A stretch of DNA of 64,000 nucleotides, taken from contig OY987273.1 in assembly GCA_963920665.1 (NCBI GenBank), positions 2,172,501-2,236,500 on the forward strand, in the 5' to 3' direction. Of this stretch, positions 36,088-48,701 are shown in pieces. The notes beneath the pieces are model-generated. The model searched no databases. It was not told the DNA's origin and saw only the letters and a list, made by a program, of their open reading frames with translations. The stretch's first letter is position 1. Each line of letters begins with the position of its first letter. Both the position numbers and the translations under genes were made by a program. The stretch comes from Straminergon stramineum (Eukaryota > Streptophyta > Bryopsida > Hypnales > Calliergonaceae).

Positions 36088-38741
36088 CTAGTTGATGACT
36101 TCAATTTGAGCAATAGGGGTCTTGATCATGCATTGCAGGGTATCCTTTCTAATTTGAGACTTCCATGCTGTCATAAGAGTGTTTGTGTTCTCCCCTATTA
36201 GAGGTTTAGTTTCATCAACCTTCCAACATAGACCTCTATTGTTGTTCCATCCATTGTAGAACTCTTGAACATTATGATCTCTTGATGTTGGACGAAAGTA
36301 TTGAATGAGCATGCAATTCAATTTCTCAGGGTTATAATGTAGATCGGACAATGCCATCACAATCCAAATTAGATGACTATCTCCATCTGCGGGACGAATT
36401 GCAACAACATAACCTTCGTAGAGATCCCAACCTACCCTAAAGAATGGTTGTAGGTGACCACTCAAAGGACCAACATAGGCATCATCCTCTCCAAACTCTT
36501 CATGATCTTCTCCATCTTCACCTAATTGATCCACTCGAGTTGCTTGAACATGATTAGTTGACCAAAAACCATCCTTCGAAACAGTAGACACATGTAGTGG
36601 TTCCCAGAGTGTTACCTTTACATCATGCTAGTAGTGTACAACATGCTCATAATGCCTCCAATATTCCCCAATGACATCTATGTTGCACAACTTCTCCCAA
36701 TATTTCATAAACCCTAAAATACCTTTGACAATGTCTTCAACATCTCTCATTGCCTTCTATAGTACCACCAATAGTTCACCATGTGGCCACTAACTTCGCC
36801 CTTCATCATCTTCTTTCCACAACTTGATGCCTCCACCACAATTAGTACTTCATGACTAGACACCTCGTTGAATCCAAGTAGAACTTCACTTGTTGTGGCT
36901 TTGTATGTCCTACAAAAATGTCACCATCGTCTACAAATGCTCTTGAAATGAAGCCTTTCAAATAGGGCACATCTTCTATAAGGTGAGGGATAGTGGGAAT
37001 GGATTCTACATCCATGAATGACTTCATAAGTGCAAGAACTGTAAGGAAGTTCTTTTTCATCAATAGCATGCTCCATCTTCTAGACAACACATCAATGTTG
37101 TCATGAGTATGATTGACAATCATGAAGTTCACATATATTTCATGCAACATCTTGTTTGCAACAAGAAGAGACCAAAAACAAAAAACTTATTTGTTTTTAT
37201 TGTCTCCAGTGGCATTGTCCATCTGCATATTGAGAATAGGTGGCAACGGTGTCAGTAAAACTAACGTTTGTAGTGGTGGAGGAAGCAAGGCTTGACACAT
37301 CTCACCTCCCTTTAAGAGAGCACTAAACAAATTTGTGGACCCTGACCTTACAAACAATTGCTAGGAAGAAGACTTTGGTGGCTCTTCCAAATCTTGCAAC
37401 AACTTGGCCATTGATCCAATGGTGTAGTTGGAGTCGTGGCAAAAAAGATTCAAGCCATAATGTGCATAGCACACATCTCCATGACCATGTGCAATCATGC
37501 CTAAGTATGAAAAACACATGCAACTTTACTAGGCCATCAAGGTCTTTACTCTCGTGGGAAAAGATCGAACAAGTGGTTTTAGAATGATCCATCTTGTCAT
37601 GCATGATTGTTAGTCACTTGTGTGGAGAATTATGCGAGCGATAACAATTTGCATAGTAATACTCCCTATGAGCACAAGCAATATCAAGATGTTTGTCTAG
37701 CCTCCATGACCACTTTAGAGTGATGTGAAACCCAACAAGAGTACGTTTCCTGAGTTCTTGTAGTTTGTCACACATTGCGCATCTTGCAAAATTGTCCCTT
37801 GGCTTCTTCACCTCAAATTTTGGAAACCTTGAAGACCTAATTTTGTTTAAGTTCGAAGTTGTCACCTCCTTCAATCCAAAAGCTACATTGGTTTTGTTGG
37901 TTTCTTTCATCTAACCCTTCCATTGGAAAGTTGGGGGGAGAATCATGGACACAACTTTGTCCCCCAATTTGAGAGTTCGTATACGATGCGGCATGGGATC
38001 CGCCTCCTTATCTAGGATACACTTCAATATAGCAGTAGCTTGTTGAGTTGCTTTCTTAGTTTCAACAATCCCAAATTTCCATGTTCCATTGCTTTGTGAC
38101 CATCATTTGTATATGTTTGTTAGCGGTAGAAAGTAGCCTCTGAAACCCCAGAAATATGCATCCATGCCTGCATGCACACATTTATCCCTTCCATTGTCAC
38201 CATTCTTCTTCCGTGTGAGTCTCAATGAACTTGCCTCTAGACATCAATCTTCATAAAAGCTTTGAGCTTAAAGGTTGAACTCTAGTACATTCTTTCATGA
38301 AATGCTCAAATTTTGCCTTGTAGAAACAGTTGCACGCAATTGAGATTGTAGCGCACCTTGTTGGACCCCCCATTGATGGATTCATCAATGAAAAGGTCCT
38401 TTGTTTTACAATAGTCTCATGAGGTGGGTTTCAGATGCTACTCGTATATGGCTGAGAAGACGTCAAAGATGGCGAGTTTAAAAGAGCCTCTTAGAGATAG
38501 TTGAAATTGTCCCTTGCCTTGTGGTCATGTAGGCTTGCTCCACAATGATAGACCAAGCTAGCAACAAGCATATGTGCTCCTCTGGCATGTCCACTTCAAA
38601 ATGTGTCTTGGAAATGTGAACAGCTACATGAGTATCTCCCAAAGGACTATTGGCACCAAGAACCAAGTCAAAATTTCCACTATGGCAAGTGCCCTCACCA
38701 ACAAGTATACCTGCCTCATTATACAGGGTCAAGCACTTCAT
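36088..38741 (-). pseudogene. Decayed transposon gene with DUF7869-type region
   Basis: Coding segments on the minus strand, in several frames, are 38741-38478, 37910-37614, 37604-37323, 37150-36842 and 36591-36088. The segment at 37910 has FARCAMCDKLQEL followed by HREYYYANCYR. The next starts with HDKMDHSKT. The one at 37150 has NHTHDNIDVLSRRWSM. These, in this order, are the landmarks of the DUF7869 proteins often found in plant and algal transposon-related genes, where the usual motif is HTHxDxD. The last segment (GYVVAIRP...YFRPTS) resembles a BAH-like chromatin-binding C-terminus. The many frame changes mean it is a long-dead copy, in contrast with the MULE, hAT and ParB genes. Exon borders cannot be drawn reliably. 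Confidence 0.55.
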
Positions 38742-38800
38742 ATTCCATAGTCAACATGAAAGCCCTTCGCACTTGGGAATACCAACATTCATCTCCTCTA

Positions 38801-40260
38801 GAATTTGAAATTCATCATCCAATAATTCTATACTATTGTTAGGATCAATTGTAGAATCCTTTGTATCTGTACAAAGAACAACATAATACATATTAATGAA
38901 AACAAGCTATGGAAGTGATCATTGTACATTAAATCTTTTTCAGAAATTACACTTCAAGTTGACTTGACCTAAATGCAACATAGAGAGTAATGCACATACA
39001 ATAAACATCTGTCCTTGCATACCAAATTCAATCCTAGTGATATGTAGACAACTAAGTGAATCAATCCAAGAGTATAATTTGATGAAAAAAATCATAATGA
39101 ATTTCATTAAGATTTAGCTCAACTTGACCTAAATGGCATCAAGGAAACATATTTCAAATTTTAAAAAGCATTTGAAAACAATCTTCTTGGATAACATGAT
39201 GCATTCATTTGTAATTAATTCCACAATATTTCAATCTGAAAATAGATGTTCTTTGTTGACAAGCACTTGACAATTTAGATTTGCTCAAACTAAAAGCACA
39301 TCCACAATTTACGGGGCCTCAGTTGTTATCAATACATTAAGAACACGTTTATTTGCAATATTCAAAAATTGTCTTCAAAGTATATCATGAACTACCAAGT
39401 CTTACAAATCGATAAAGATAATTAGATCTACTCAACCTCATCTGCACAATGTCAAAATGGAGATCATCATAATAAATAAAACATATCATATTCATCGACT
39501 CCAGATAAAATTGAGGTCAATGTAGCCAAATGTGTATTAATCCGTTTCAAGTCGAGTCGACCTAAGCTTCATTCTTGAATTGGATAGTTCCAATGTGGTA
39601 ATTTAGGTCAAGTCGACCTAAATGATCTTGGAACATCAAGAATACTTAATTTCAATTTGTTGGATTATAGTGTTTGGATTTTAGGGCAACAAAATCAAGA
39701 ACTGCTACATTAATACTACTCACTAGAGTTTGAAATTGAAGAATTGCAACAATCATAGACAATATTCAGCAATTGCCAATTCAATGCAAAATAACACCGA
39801 CATACAACACAATAAACAACAAACGAACAATTGATTGTGACGGATTACTTTCTTCTAGAAATGCAAACCTGGAATTGACTGACTAGAAATCACAAGACAA
39901 ACTACAGAATTGCCCACAATAAATTACTCAAAACGTTGACTTCTTCCTTCATAAAATTGTTTACAACTACAGTCCACAACAAATGCTGCAAGCAACCTTC
40001 GCAAGATGGAAAAAAATTGAAATGAAAGGAACAATGTGCACGCAGAGTTGCAAACACATATCGAAAATGAGAGAAAGAATACCCTAAACCGGACATCCAC
40101 GGAAGTGGATGACTTCTTGGTGGGAAAAAAGAAGCGACAAGTATAGAAATGAAGTTCGAATTCTTCAATGGCAAGCTATCGATATCGTTTGTTCACTATG
40201 ATTCCACTACGTGGTTCAGATTTTTATTTAAAAAAGACATGGACAGCTAGTGTCTATTAA
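38801..40260. other. AT-rich intergenic sequence with a recurring short motif
   Basis: No gene seen. A motif close to GACTTGACCTAAATG recurs at about 38953, 39120, 39556 and 39605 (AACTTGACCTAAATG, GAGTCGACCTAAG, AAGTCGACCTAAATG). The minus-strand open frame at 39902-40174 has no recognisable domain and is not supported. Confidence 0.4.
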
Positions 40261-43200
40261 AAAACCTATCACCCTCTTTACGGCCAATAATGCTCTACAA
40301 ATTTATTTTCTATTTGGGAGAAAGTCCTTTCCATTTTGTTAGTTCCAAGAAGTCCCCCTCATTAATATGAAGAGTGGGGCCTTCTTATTACTTTAGGCTA
40401 GAATATTTTTGGCTATAGTCGATGATAACTTTAAGGCAGCATGGACTCCACATGATGTTTAAAGTAGAAGAGTCTATTATGAGTTTCTATCATCACTTGA
40501 GAAAAAATTATTTATGTCTCATGTATATATTCCATTCTTCTTACCATTAGAGTAGGAAGTCAATATCATTTTTTTTTTAAATCTATTAGGACCACACCTC
40601 CGTGGAATCCAAGGCTACTTTTTAATTGTTATGTGTACCTTTACAATTACAATTTCAATTTTATTAGTTATTGTTTAGGGTTTAGGGTATAGGTTTAAGG
40701 TTAAGGGTTCAAGGATTTGTAGGTTCATCAATGAACCATTTCCAATAAGGATTTAGGACATGCTTAGAGGTTACTTCAATCCCATAGGAAATTTGTGTAG
40801 GAAAATTTCATATCTTTAGCTTCATTATTTTTAACTTGTAGGATTCAGGTTTCAATATCTAGGGTTCACGGTTTAAATGGTACTTTTGGAAAGGTATAGT
40901 AAAAAATAAATATATTCATAAGTCATTAATTTTGAAAACACCCTAATCTTGTACTTTTTTCTCTCATAAGTCTTCAATCAAATTCTATGGCATGTGTGAT
41001 TAGATTTTGTTTGAGTAAAGTAGAAGTTTCATTTTCCTTTTGCCTTTTGATGAAAGTTTGAAAAATAAATATGCAGATACAAAATGCTCCTGATTCCTAA
41101 CATTGAAAAAAAATTAGAACTTTAAAAAAAATATTAGTGCCTGCTCATTGGAATTTCTTTTGTTTGTCATGTCAGGTCTTCCAATTTGTATGTAAAAGGT
41201 GATTATAGAATAAAAACATGTAGAAGTTGCAAGAAACATAAAGAATAATTTACAATTTCTTAGAAGAGGTTAAAAGCTATATTTATGTTTTCAAAATATA
41301 TCATGAAGATTCCTAAAAAGTGAAAGATGACTAGACATACACTCTTATTATAGAGACTATAGTTCTAGAAACCATATAGTTTTTGTAAGTAGATATTAGA
41401 CAAGAAAAAAGTGTTAGTTAGAAATATTTTATAGATTAATCTTCTATTAATGAGCATATGACATTTAGCCTACCATTATTTGTCATTTATCATGTAAACC
41501 TCCCAAATTATGCCATGTCTAGTACTATGAAGGACTTCGTTTTAAAAAGTCCTAAGAAATGTATGAATATTATGAGGGAAGAATGTAGAAGTTCTACAAA
41601 TTTTTAATGTCAATCCACATATAATGGCATTTCTAAGTCATGATGTCACTTGAAAATGCATGGCTTCTACAAACTCCTAAAGTCAAAGTAGGGAACATTG
41701 CATTATTGCATTCCCATTTTCCTATAAATAGGGGTGCATAGTACCCAAGCAACCTTGGTTTTCCCCTATATATCATGCAATCACTATGGATTTAAAGTCA
41801 TTACAATTGCAAGAAAAAAGAAGGGGTCATAGAAAATTATTATTGGAACCCCCTTACCTCTTGCCATAAAATAAATTTAGGGAATCAAAAGACTATAAGA
41901 AATACATTAGGGAGGACATAGTGATCTATTTTTCTCTCATGAGATGTGTTAAGGTCTTTCAAATGTTCAAAAGTTCATTAGACAATCATTAATCTTTGTA
42001 CATGAATATAGAAAGTTAATAATTATTATAAATTGGGTTTTATGAAATACAAGAAGTGTTCATTGAATTTTTAGTTTATGTACTACTACTAATTAAACCA
42101 CAAATGAATTGAATTTCTTCTAAATTTGAAATTTTTGTACATATTTAAAAGTTATTTCATGAAAGGGAAAAGAACATGAAATTCAAGTGTTGAACAATTG
42201 TAGGATTTTGTATTCTCTCTTACCAATTAAAAAAAGGGTTAGGGTTGGAAGCAAAAATTGTTTACACATTGGGACCTTGAAATTCTAGATTTTTTAATTA
42301 ATGGGCATTAGTGTAAACTTTGCTCTCTTTGTATTCTTTTGTTATATTTCCATGCACAACACAAAATGGTGGGAAAATTTGAATGTAAGTACTACTTATA
42401 TTTAACCTAGCCAACTTCTAGAAAATGTATAATTTCAAGTAGAAAGTGTGAGAGAAAATGACCCAACAAATTAAAAATATTGATAGTATAAAAAGGTCCT
42501 TCAAAGTGTAAGAGGGTAGGTGCTACTCTTTCTTTAAATTAGATTGTGAGACAAATAAGTTAGCCATCTTTTGTACTAAAGGAAAAAAGGATTTAGGTTA
42601 CAAGACATAAAATTGATAGGAAAATGTATAGAAAATATAGGAATTTCTACAAAATTATAAGAACATTGATGTTGTAGTATATATGTTAAAAAAATTACAA
42701 TAGAACCCTAAATAGAAATAAAGCATATAGTATAAGTATAGGCAATTAAAAAATAGCTTGTACATTGAAAAGGTTTTTGAAGACTAGACATTCATGCACA
42801 CATTCAAAGAATGCAACTTCAATTGTAAGTTCAAAATAGAATGAGTAAACAATGAAGTAGCTTTTGCAGTTTAGGATAAGAAGCTACAATGTTTGAAATG
42901 AAGCAAATTAAATAAGTAAATTATAGTATGAAATTTTATTAGAAATACACATTCTGAAGCCTATATTGAAATTAAGCATTTCTTGCAATCCCCTTTTGCA
43001 CAATTTGATTGTCCATGGAATTACCCTTTATGTGTTTGGTGTTAAAAAATTAAGCATGAAGATATAAACAATTTAAATACCAATAAAACATTGAGAAGAT
43101 AAACTCAAGAATCCTTAATCTTTTTGTTGAAGTCCAAGAAGTTACCCCTAAGTTATGAAGGTCTTGGCTTTAATGAATTTGAAGAACATGAAGTTGTTTC

Positions 43201-45000
43201 ACATTTTTTTAAAGTTGAAGAATTAAATAGTATCATGACTTCATATGCACATACAAAATTAGGCTTCAAAACAATCCAAAATTAGAGCAAATGGAAAATA
43301 CTTGCTTACATACACCACAACTACAAGTTTTAAAATTCGAAGACACCCTATTTTTCAAACACTCAGACATGTAAGTGGTTGCATGAGAAACATGTGAATC
43401 ATGTTTCTAGAAGTACTATGGCTTTAAGTGTGGTACCATGCATTAACTAAGCTTAATACCAATTACAATACCATGAATGAATGCAATGCACTACCACATT
43501 GTTCCCATCAAAAGCCAATCATTCATGTTTTTGAATGGATGCCACCAACTTGCAATTCTCATCATGATTTCCTGCAAGTTAGAACGGTTTCTAGTGAGTG
43601 GCATTGAAGTAATTGAAGGACCAAATTAAATACATAATGAGTGCTAATTGTGTGAAGTCATTTCAATGCCCCAACAATGAGCCCTATTTCAACTAATTTT
43701 GTGTAAGGGTCACTATTTTTTTTAACATTCCTTTTGACAAAGTGCCTTTCTATATCTTTCACCTAACGTCATTACGAAATGTAGAATGCTTGAAGAATTT
43801 GTAATTATTGTAAAAAATTTCCTTGAATTTGGCATTGCTACCATGCACGATGAAAGCTTTATAGTAAAAAAAACTGATTTCTGAATTTCTTATTTCATTC
43901 AAATTGAATGAAATATAATTATTTCAAGTACAACCTTCAATAGATTCATATTATTTAATTCCACTTTGTATACTTCAACCATTTCAAGATAAAGGATTTT
44001 GTAACTACAATTTAATTATTTAACTCTTTAACTCTTCAATAATTCCACGATGAAAAGAAAAACAACATGAATTATATTCTCAATCAAAACTACAAGTTTG
44101 CAGCTTCACGTTTCCCTTTGACAAGTCTTGTACATTTATGACTTCATCCATCTCTTTCAAGTACTAATTTTGAATGTGCTCTCCTTCATACAACTGTAAA
44201 GCTACAATTGCAAAGTAGTGAGGAGTTTTTATTCTAGAATTTTAGTGAACCCTTCTTCAAGCATTGGTACTATCAAAATAAAAAGAAATTTAATTTACTC
44301 ATTTTGTAGTTCCTATGAACTTCCTAAATCAATAACTTTGACACTTGGTTTCTGTATAAATGCCATAGAGTGAAGTGCATGCAACCTTCATTGCTATGGA
44401 TTTTCTAATGGTAGCACATTGAGAGTGCAACTAGAGGATTTCCTTGAATGCATGATTCTGTACATAATGGCTATTGCGACAATATGTTTCTTATTTTTCT
44501 TATAGTATGTTCCCATATTTATAGGGTACATAGAGAGAATAATGTTGCATTTGAAGACTACTAGTTGTCATATACATGTAACTACATGAAATACTAAAAT
44601 TAGGTGGCCCCACTTGAATTTCTCCACATTTGATGCTCTGTAATGAGCCATTAGGATTACTATACTAGAATTTATTACTTTAGGTATACGTTTCGTTCAA
44701 ATTGACACTCAGAAACCTTGTTGTGTACAAGATCTAAATGGCATGTTGCAATATTTTTTTCATGGGTAACACAACGTAATTCTGAAGGTAATTTCATTTT
44801 AATATTTAATGTACATAAAAAAGTGAAATTAGTTTGCCTCGACAATGAGGTTGCTTTACATCATGAAAGTTATTGTACAAGCCATCAAAGTAAACTACTA
44901 TTTCTAAAAATATTTCCATTTGTACACGTGGAGGATCATGAGTTTCAACTACACATGCCATATTTAACTACTTTTGGACTTTTAGGGGAAATTTGGACTA
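40261..45000. other. AT-rich region without recognisable genes
   Basis: About 4.7 kb with stop codons in all frames. A telomere-like run (TTTAGGGTTTAGGG) is at about 40675-40690. No repeat array, RNA gene or domain was recognised. Confidence 0.5.
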
Positions 45001-47727
45001 TGTCAAGGTACTATCCATCGGGAGATCTTCCAATATAATGTAAAATGAGACCACAATGCCTTTGAGAGTATAAAAAAAATTGTATATTGGAGTATGCTTA
45101 TGTATGAAAAGATGTCGAGAAAACATTCTTGTAGCAAGACACTCATATTGCATTTATTTGTACATAGTAATTGAGATGATCATGGGGAGATCTCCCAATG
45201 CTTGTAATCATCCAATTGATACAATATTCAATCTAGGATTCACCTCATTTGCCCTATTCAAATTTGATAAGCCAACCAACAACCTCTCTACTTTTTGTAA
45301 GAAGTAAACGTGATTTTGTATCAACTATCTTGAATCAATTCAAATACACTACAAAACTTGATTTCATACAGATGGAACCCTCCAAGGATTCTTTCCAAAA
45401 TCTCACTAATTGACTAGGCAAGTATAGAACTTTAACTCCAAGGTAGTATTGGAATTATCATATTGCTAATACAGTAGCAAGAACTTCTTGTTCTTCACAT
45501 CTCTTTCCAATTTGCATCACCATAGGTTACCATTCTAGTTACACTCCTTGGAAGTTGTTTGAGACCTTAAGTTGCCTTTGTTGTCACCTACACTCTTGGG
45601 AAAGCCATTTTAGATGTATCCATCTTATTGTGAATAATACTCAATGTTTTTAAGGGTTTTGTTTCGATTCCTTACACCACGATGCATGTGGGCATTGGCA
45701 AGAAGCTTGATCATAATTGAGATGTGCAATTCACTGCTTCATAAAGTCCACGTACTTGGGGTTGCCCTTGAATGATTTCAAAAGAAATTATTGAAGTTAG
45801 TTGCATGTGCTACATTTTGCAAAGAAATTGCCAACAAGCATAATAGAGACATTGTTGAAGAACTCTTTTTTTATTCTACTAATAGTTGATTCACTCAAAG
45901 GAGAAAGGCGATGACCAATAGTCTACATACAACTGCAAATCAACAAAAGTACGCTTCAACATTGACAAGAGAGGTAAGAAAAAGAATCATCAAGAGATCT
46001 CTTGATGATTCATGACGTTGGGGGATCACTTGATGATATGAAACATCCAGATGAATAACATTTAGAGGCACTACCTTGTTGGCATCAACTTGCACATGTT
46101 TCTAGTTAATTCTAAAGGATATAAATTTTAGAGTGTCTATTTTTTGGTTTCCTTTGCCATGTGTTTGGTTAGGGGCATTTGGTCAACATTTTCATCAATG
46201 ATTACTTTCATATTTCCAATGACTTGAATGGTTCCAATGCCTAGATGCTTAATCCCTTTGTTTATGTGTAACCCTAAATCATGCCTCCTTTATACATTTC
46301 AATGTATGGTAATTTTGCTTCATTACCTTATTCAAATTGTTCAATTTTCCGTTAGTAGCAATCCCATATTCATAGTAGGCTTCTAATGATTTTAGGAATA
46401 AACTTTGCATTACTTTCAATGTATGTTCTTGGTAAAAAAACATTGGCAACAACAACTCTCGCAGTATTTCTCGAAATTGACCTTAAAAATTTCTTCTTTG
46501 AGAGTTTGGCAGACGTATTGTGAATCTTTCTAATTAAGGCTGGGCTTATGAACAATAAAGTGACAAAGCACCTTTTCTCTTCCACCAAGATAAGTAAGGG
46601 GACTTTGAACAACAAAAACGATTGCAAAATGGTCCAATGTCACCTCCAACAATTGACCATTAGGGAACCAACACGTACACAAATATTGGCCACCAAGCAT
46701 CAATCATTATGGATTCTTTATTATCCACCAAAACATCTAGGGCTGTCACACCTACATCATCCTCAACAAGTGCTCCATCTTAAAAATGATCTTTGGACTT
46801 CCAACAATTTATTCAGCCCAACAAATCAAATAGGCCTAGAGAGTCCTTCCAATGCACTTGAAGTCCAAACCAAACTTCTTGATGAATATATGGACATATA
46901 ACCATCGGGAGATCTCTCAATGTTCTCACAACACCATCAACTCTCTATAACACTATCCAATTCAACACATCTACCAATATTCTCAAATCCCTCTAGTAAA
47001 GGTTGATAGGGATATTTTGAGCTTCCAAAATGATTGAATGAGGTCATAACAAAATGAATACCCATGGCTCTAATGGAATGGCCACTCCAAGCTTTTGGCC
47101 CTAAGGACAAACTCCTACAATAGACTCTAGTCCAACTTCACCAAATCTCGGAACAAACAACTTAACTAAATCACCATTGTTGAATGGTTCAAATCGAGCA
47201 CTAGAATCTTATCATTCACCCACTACAAGTGTTCCACCTAGGTATGGCATAATTGCATCAATGCATCATTGAAGGATTCATACAATGAATCCATAATGTG
47301 TGTTTTGCTTTCTACTAAATTTCTATTGAGGGCTATTCAAATGATTGCTAAACTTGCGAATAACATTGAGGCAACATGAAGTAAGGTGAGCCGTAGCTTG
47401 AACACCCTTGCCATGGCCTAGAAATATTATGACATCTTTTAATTTTCTTAAACTTAATAATTGCTTCAAAGCAACATCAAGTCATGCTGGAATTCATACT
47501 TAAATGTATTATCTTTATGAGTTCTACTGGAAGATCTCCTGATGATAGAAGAAGTTACACAACCAACATCGAGAAGGGAACATAAAGAAGAGCATCCACG
47601 TTTAAAAACAAATAGGTTGCATATCCTAATTGTATTTGAAAATCTCTAAATGTGTATTAAGCAAGCCTACAATGCACATGCATCATCCAGTAAGGTGTAC
47701 CCTATCACTAAAAAAAATATTTAATTG
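45001..47727. other. AT-rich region with scattered GGGAGATCTCCC-type palindromes
   Basis: Single copies of the palindromic core of the 48-bp repeat appear at about 45016 (CATCGGGAGATCTTCCAAT), 45181, 45990, 46911 and 47527, while the sequence between them is unrelated. No gene is supported. The frame at 46548-46901 has no known domain and ends at one of these palindromes. Confidence 0.45.
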
Positions 47728-47849
47728 TGGCTCAAATGAAAGATCTCTAAATATAACTATTGAGAAATCTCTTGATGCAACTATGGCAGAATCTTGAGAT
47801 ACCACCATCAGGAGATCTCCCAATGCAACTATAGTAGAATCTTGAGATA
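47728..47849. repeat. 48-bp minisatellite, left part
   Basis: About 2.5 diverged units of the repeat found at 52575-53010, with phrases such as AGATCTC.C.ATG.AACTATGG.AGAATCTTGAGATA. The array stops at ATA (47847-47849), directly before the CACTA-type end of the inserted element. Confidence 0.75.
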
Positions 47850-48328
47850 CACTACAAGGGAAATTGTATCCTATCTGACAAAAAATTGACAAAAGTTTGT
47901 CAATTGCTTTGTCAATGGGAACTTGTAGATTCGGCCAATAATTTTGTCAACTATTTTGTCACTTTGCTAGAATTTTTGTCAACTTCTATTTCCTAATACC
48001 CTCCTTTGTTAGTTGTTCCATTGCCATACTGGCATGATGGCCTATCAATGGTTATAAGTGTCTCCATTTTCTACGAAAGAATATCAAAATTAAAATTTTC
48101 TTTAAATTAAAACCTTCATTTATTGATATAAAAAAATGCATATATAACACAGCCAATTGCTATTGCTTCACAACACTTCATGAATCACTTATGTTTTGTG
48201 AATTTGAGAAGAGAAGAGAAACTCTCTATATATACATGGGTTGGTAGGAGGTAGAACGACCCATGATGTGGGATATGTCATTTAGAAGTTGCAAGAATTC
48301 AATCGCTCATAGTTAAGTTTGAAAAATA

Positions 48329-48701
48329 AAAATTGCATGAAAATTAGAATTTTAAACCTCATTCAAGCATAGTAGAATAACTTTTTCAAAAAAACTTTGA
48401 TCTAAAAAAAGTTGTAAAATCAATTTAAGTTTCATGTCCAAAAATCCATTTGATGTTTTGATCCTTGAATCAAAAGTTATGGACAAATTTCAAAAAGGTG
48501 GTGAAATGGAATTTTTTGGGACCTTATCAAACATTCTCTCTGAAATTTGTCCATAACTTTTGATTGGAGGATCGAAATATCAAACAGATTTTTGGACATG
48601 AAACTTAAATTGATTTCCCAACTTTTTTTAGTTTAAGCTTTTAAAAAAAAGTTATTCTACTATGCCTAAATGAGGTTTGAAATTGTAGTTTTAATACAAT
48701 T
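48329..48701. repeat. Central hairpin of the fold-back element
   Basis: The arms 48329-48500 and 48538-48701 are inverted copies of each other, with blocks such as AAGTTTCATGTCCAAAAAT against ATTTTTGGACATGAAACTT, and AAAAGTTATGGACAAATTT against AAATTTGTCCATAACTTTT. The loop is around 48500-48537. The right arm continues across the inserted element to 52207 and beyond, showing that the hairpin predates that insertion. Confidence 0.85.

Noticed and set aside
44718..45307. Two plus-strand frames of 106 and 75 codons
   Set aside because: No domain and no codon pattern, and each ends in or contains a scattered satellite palindrome.
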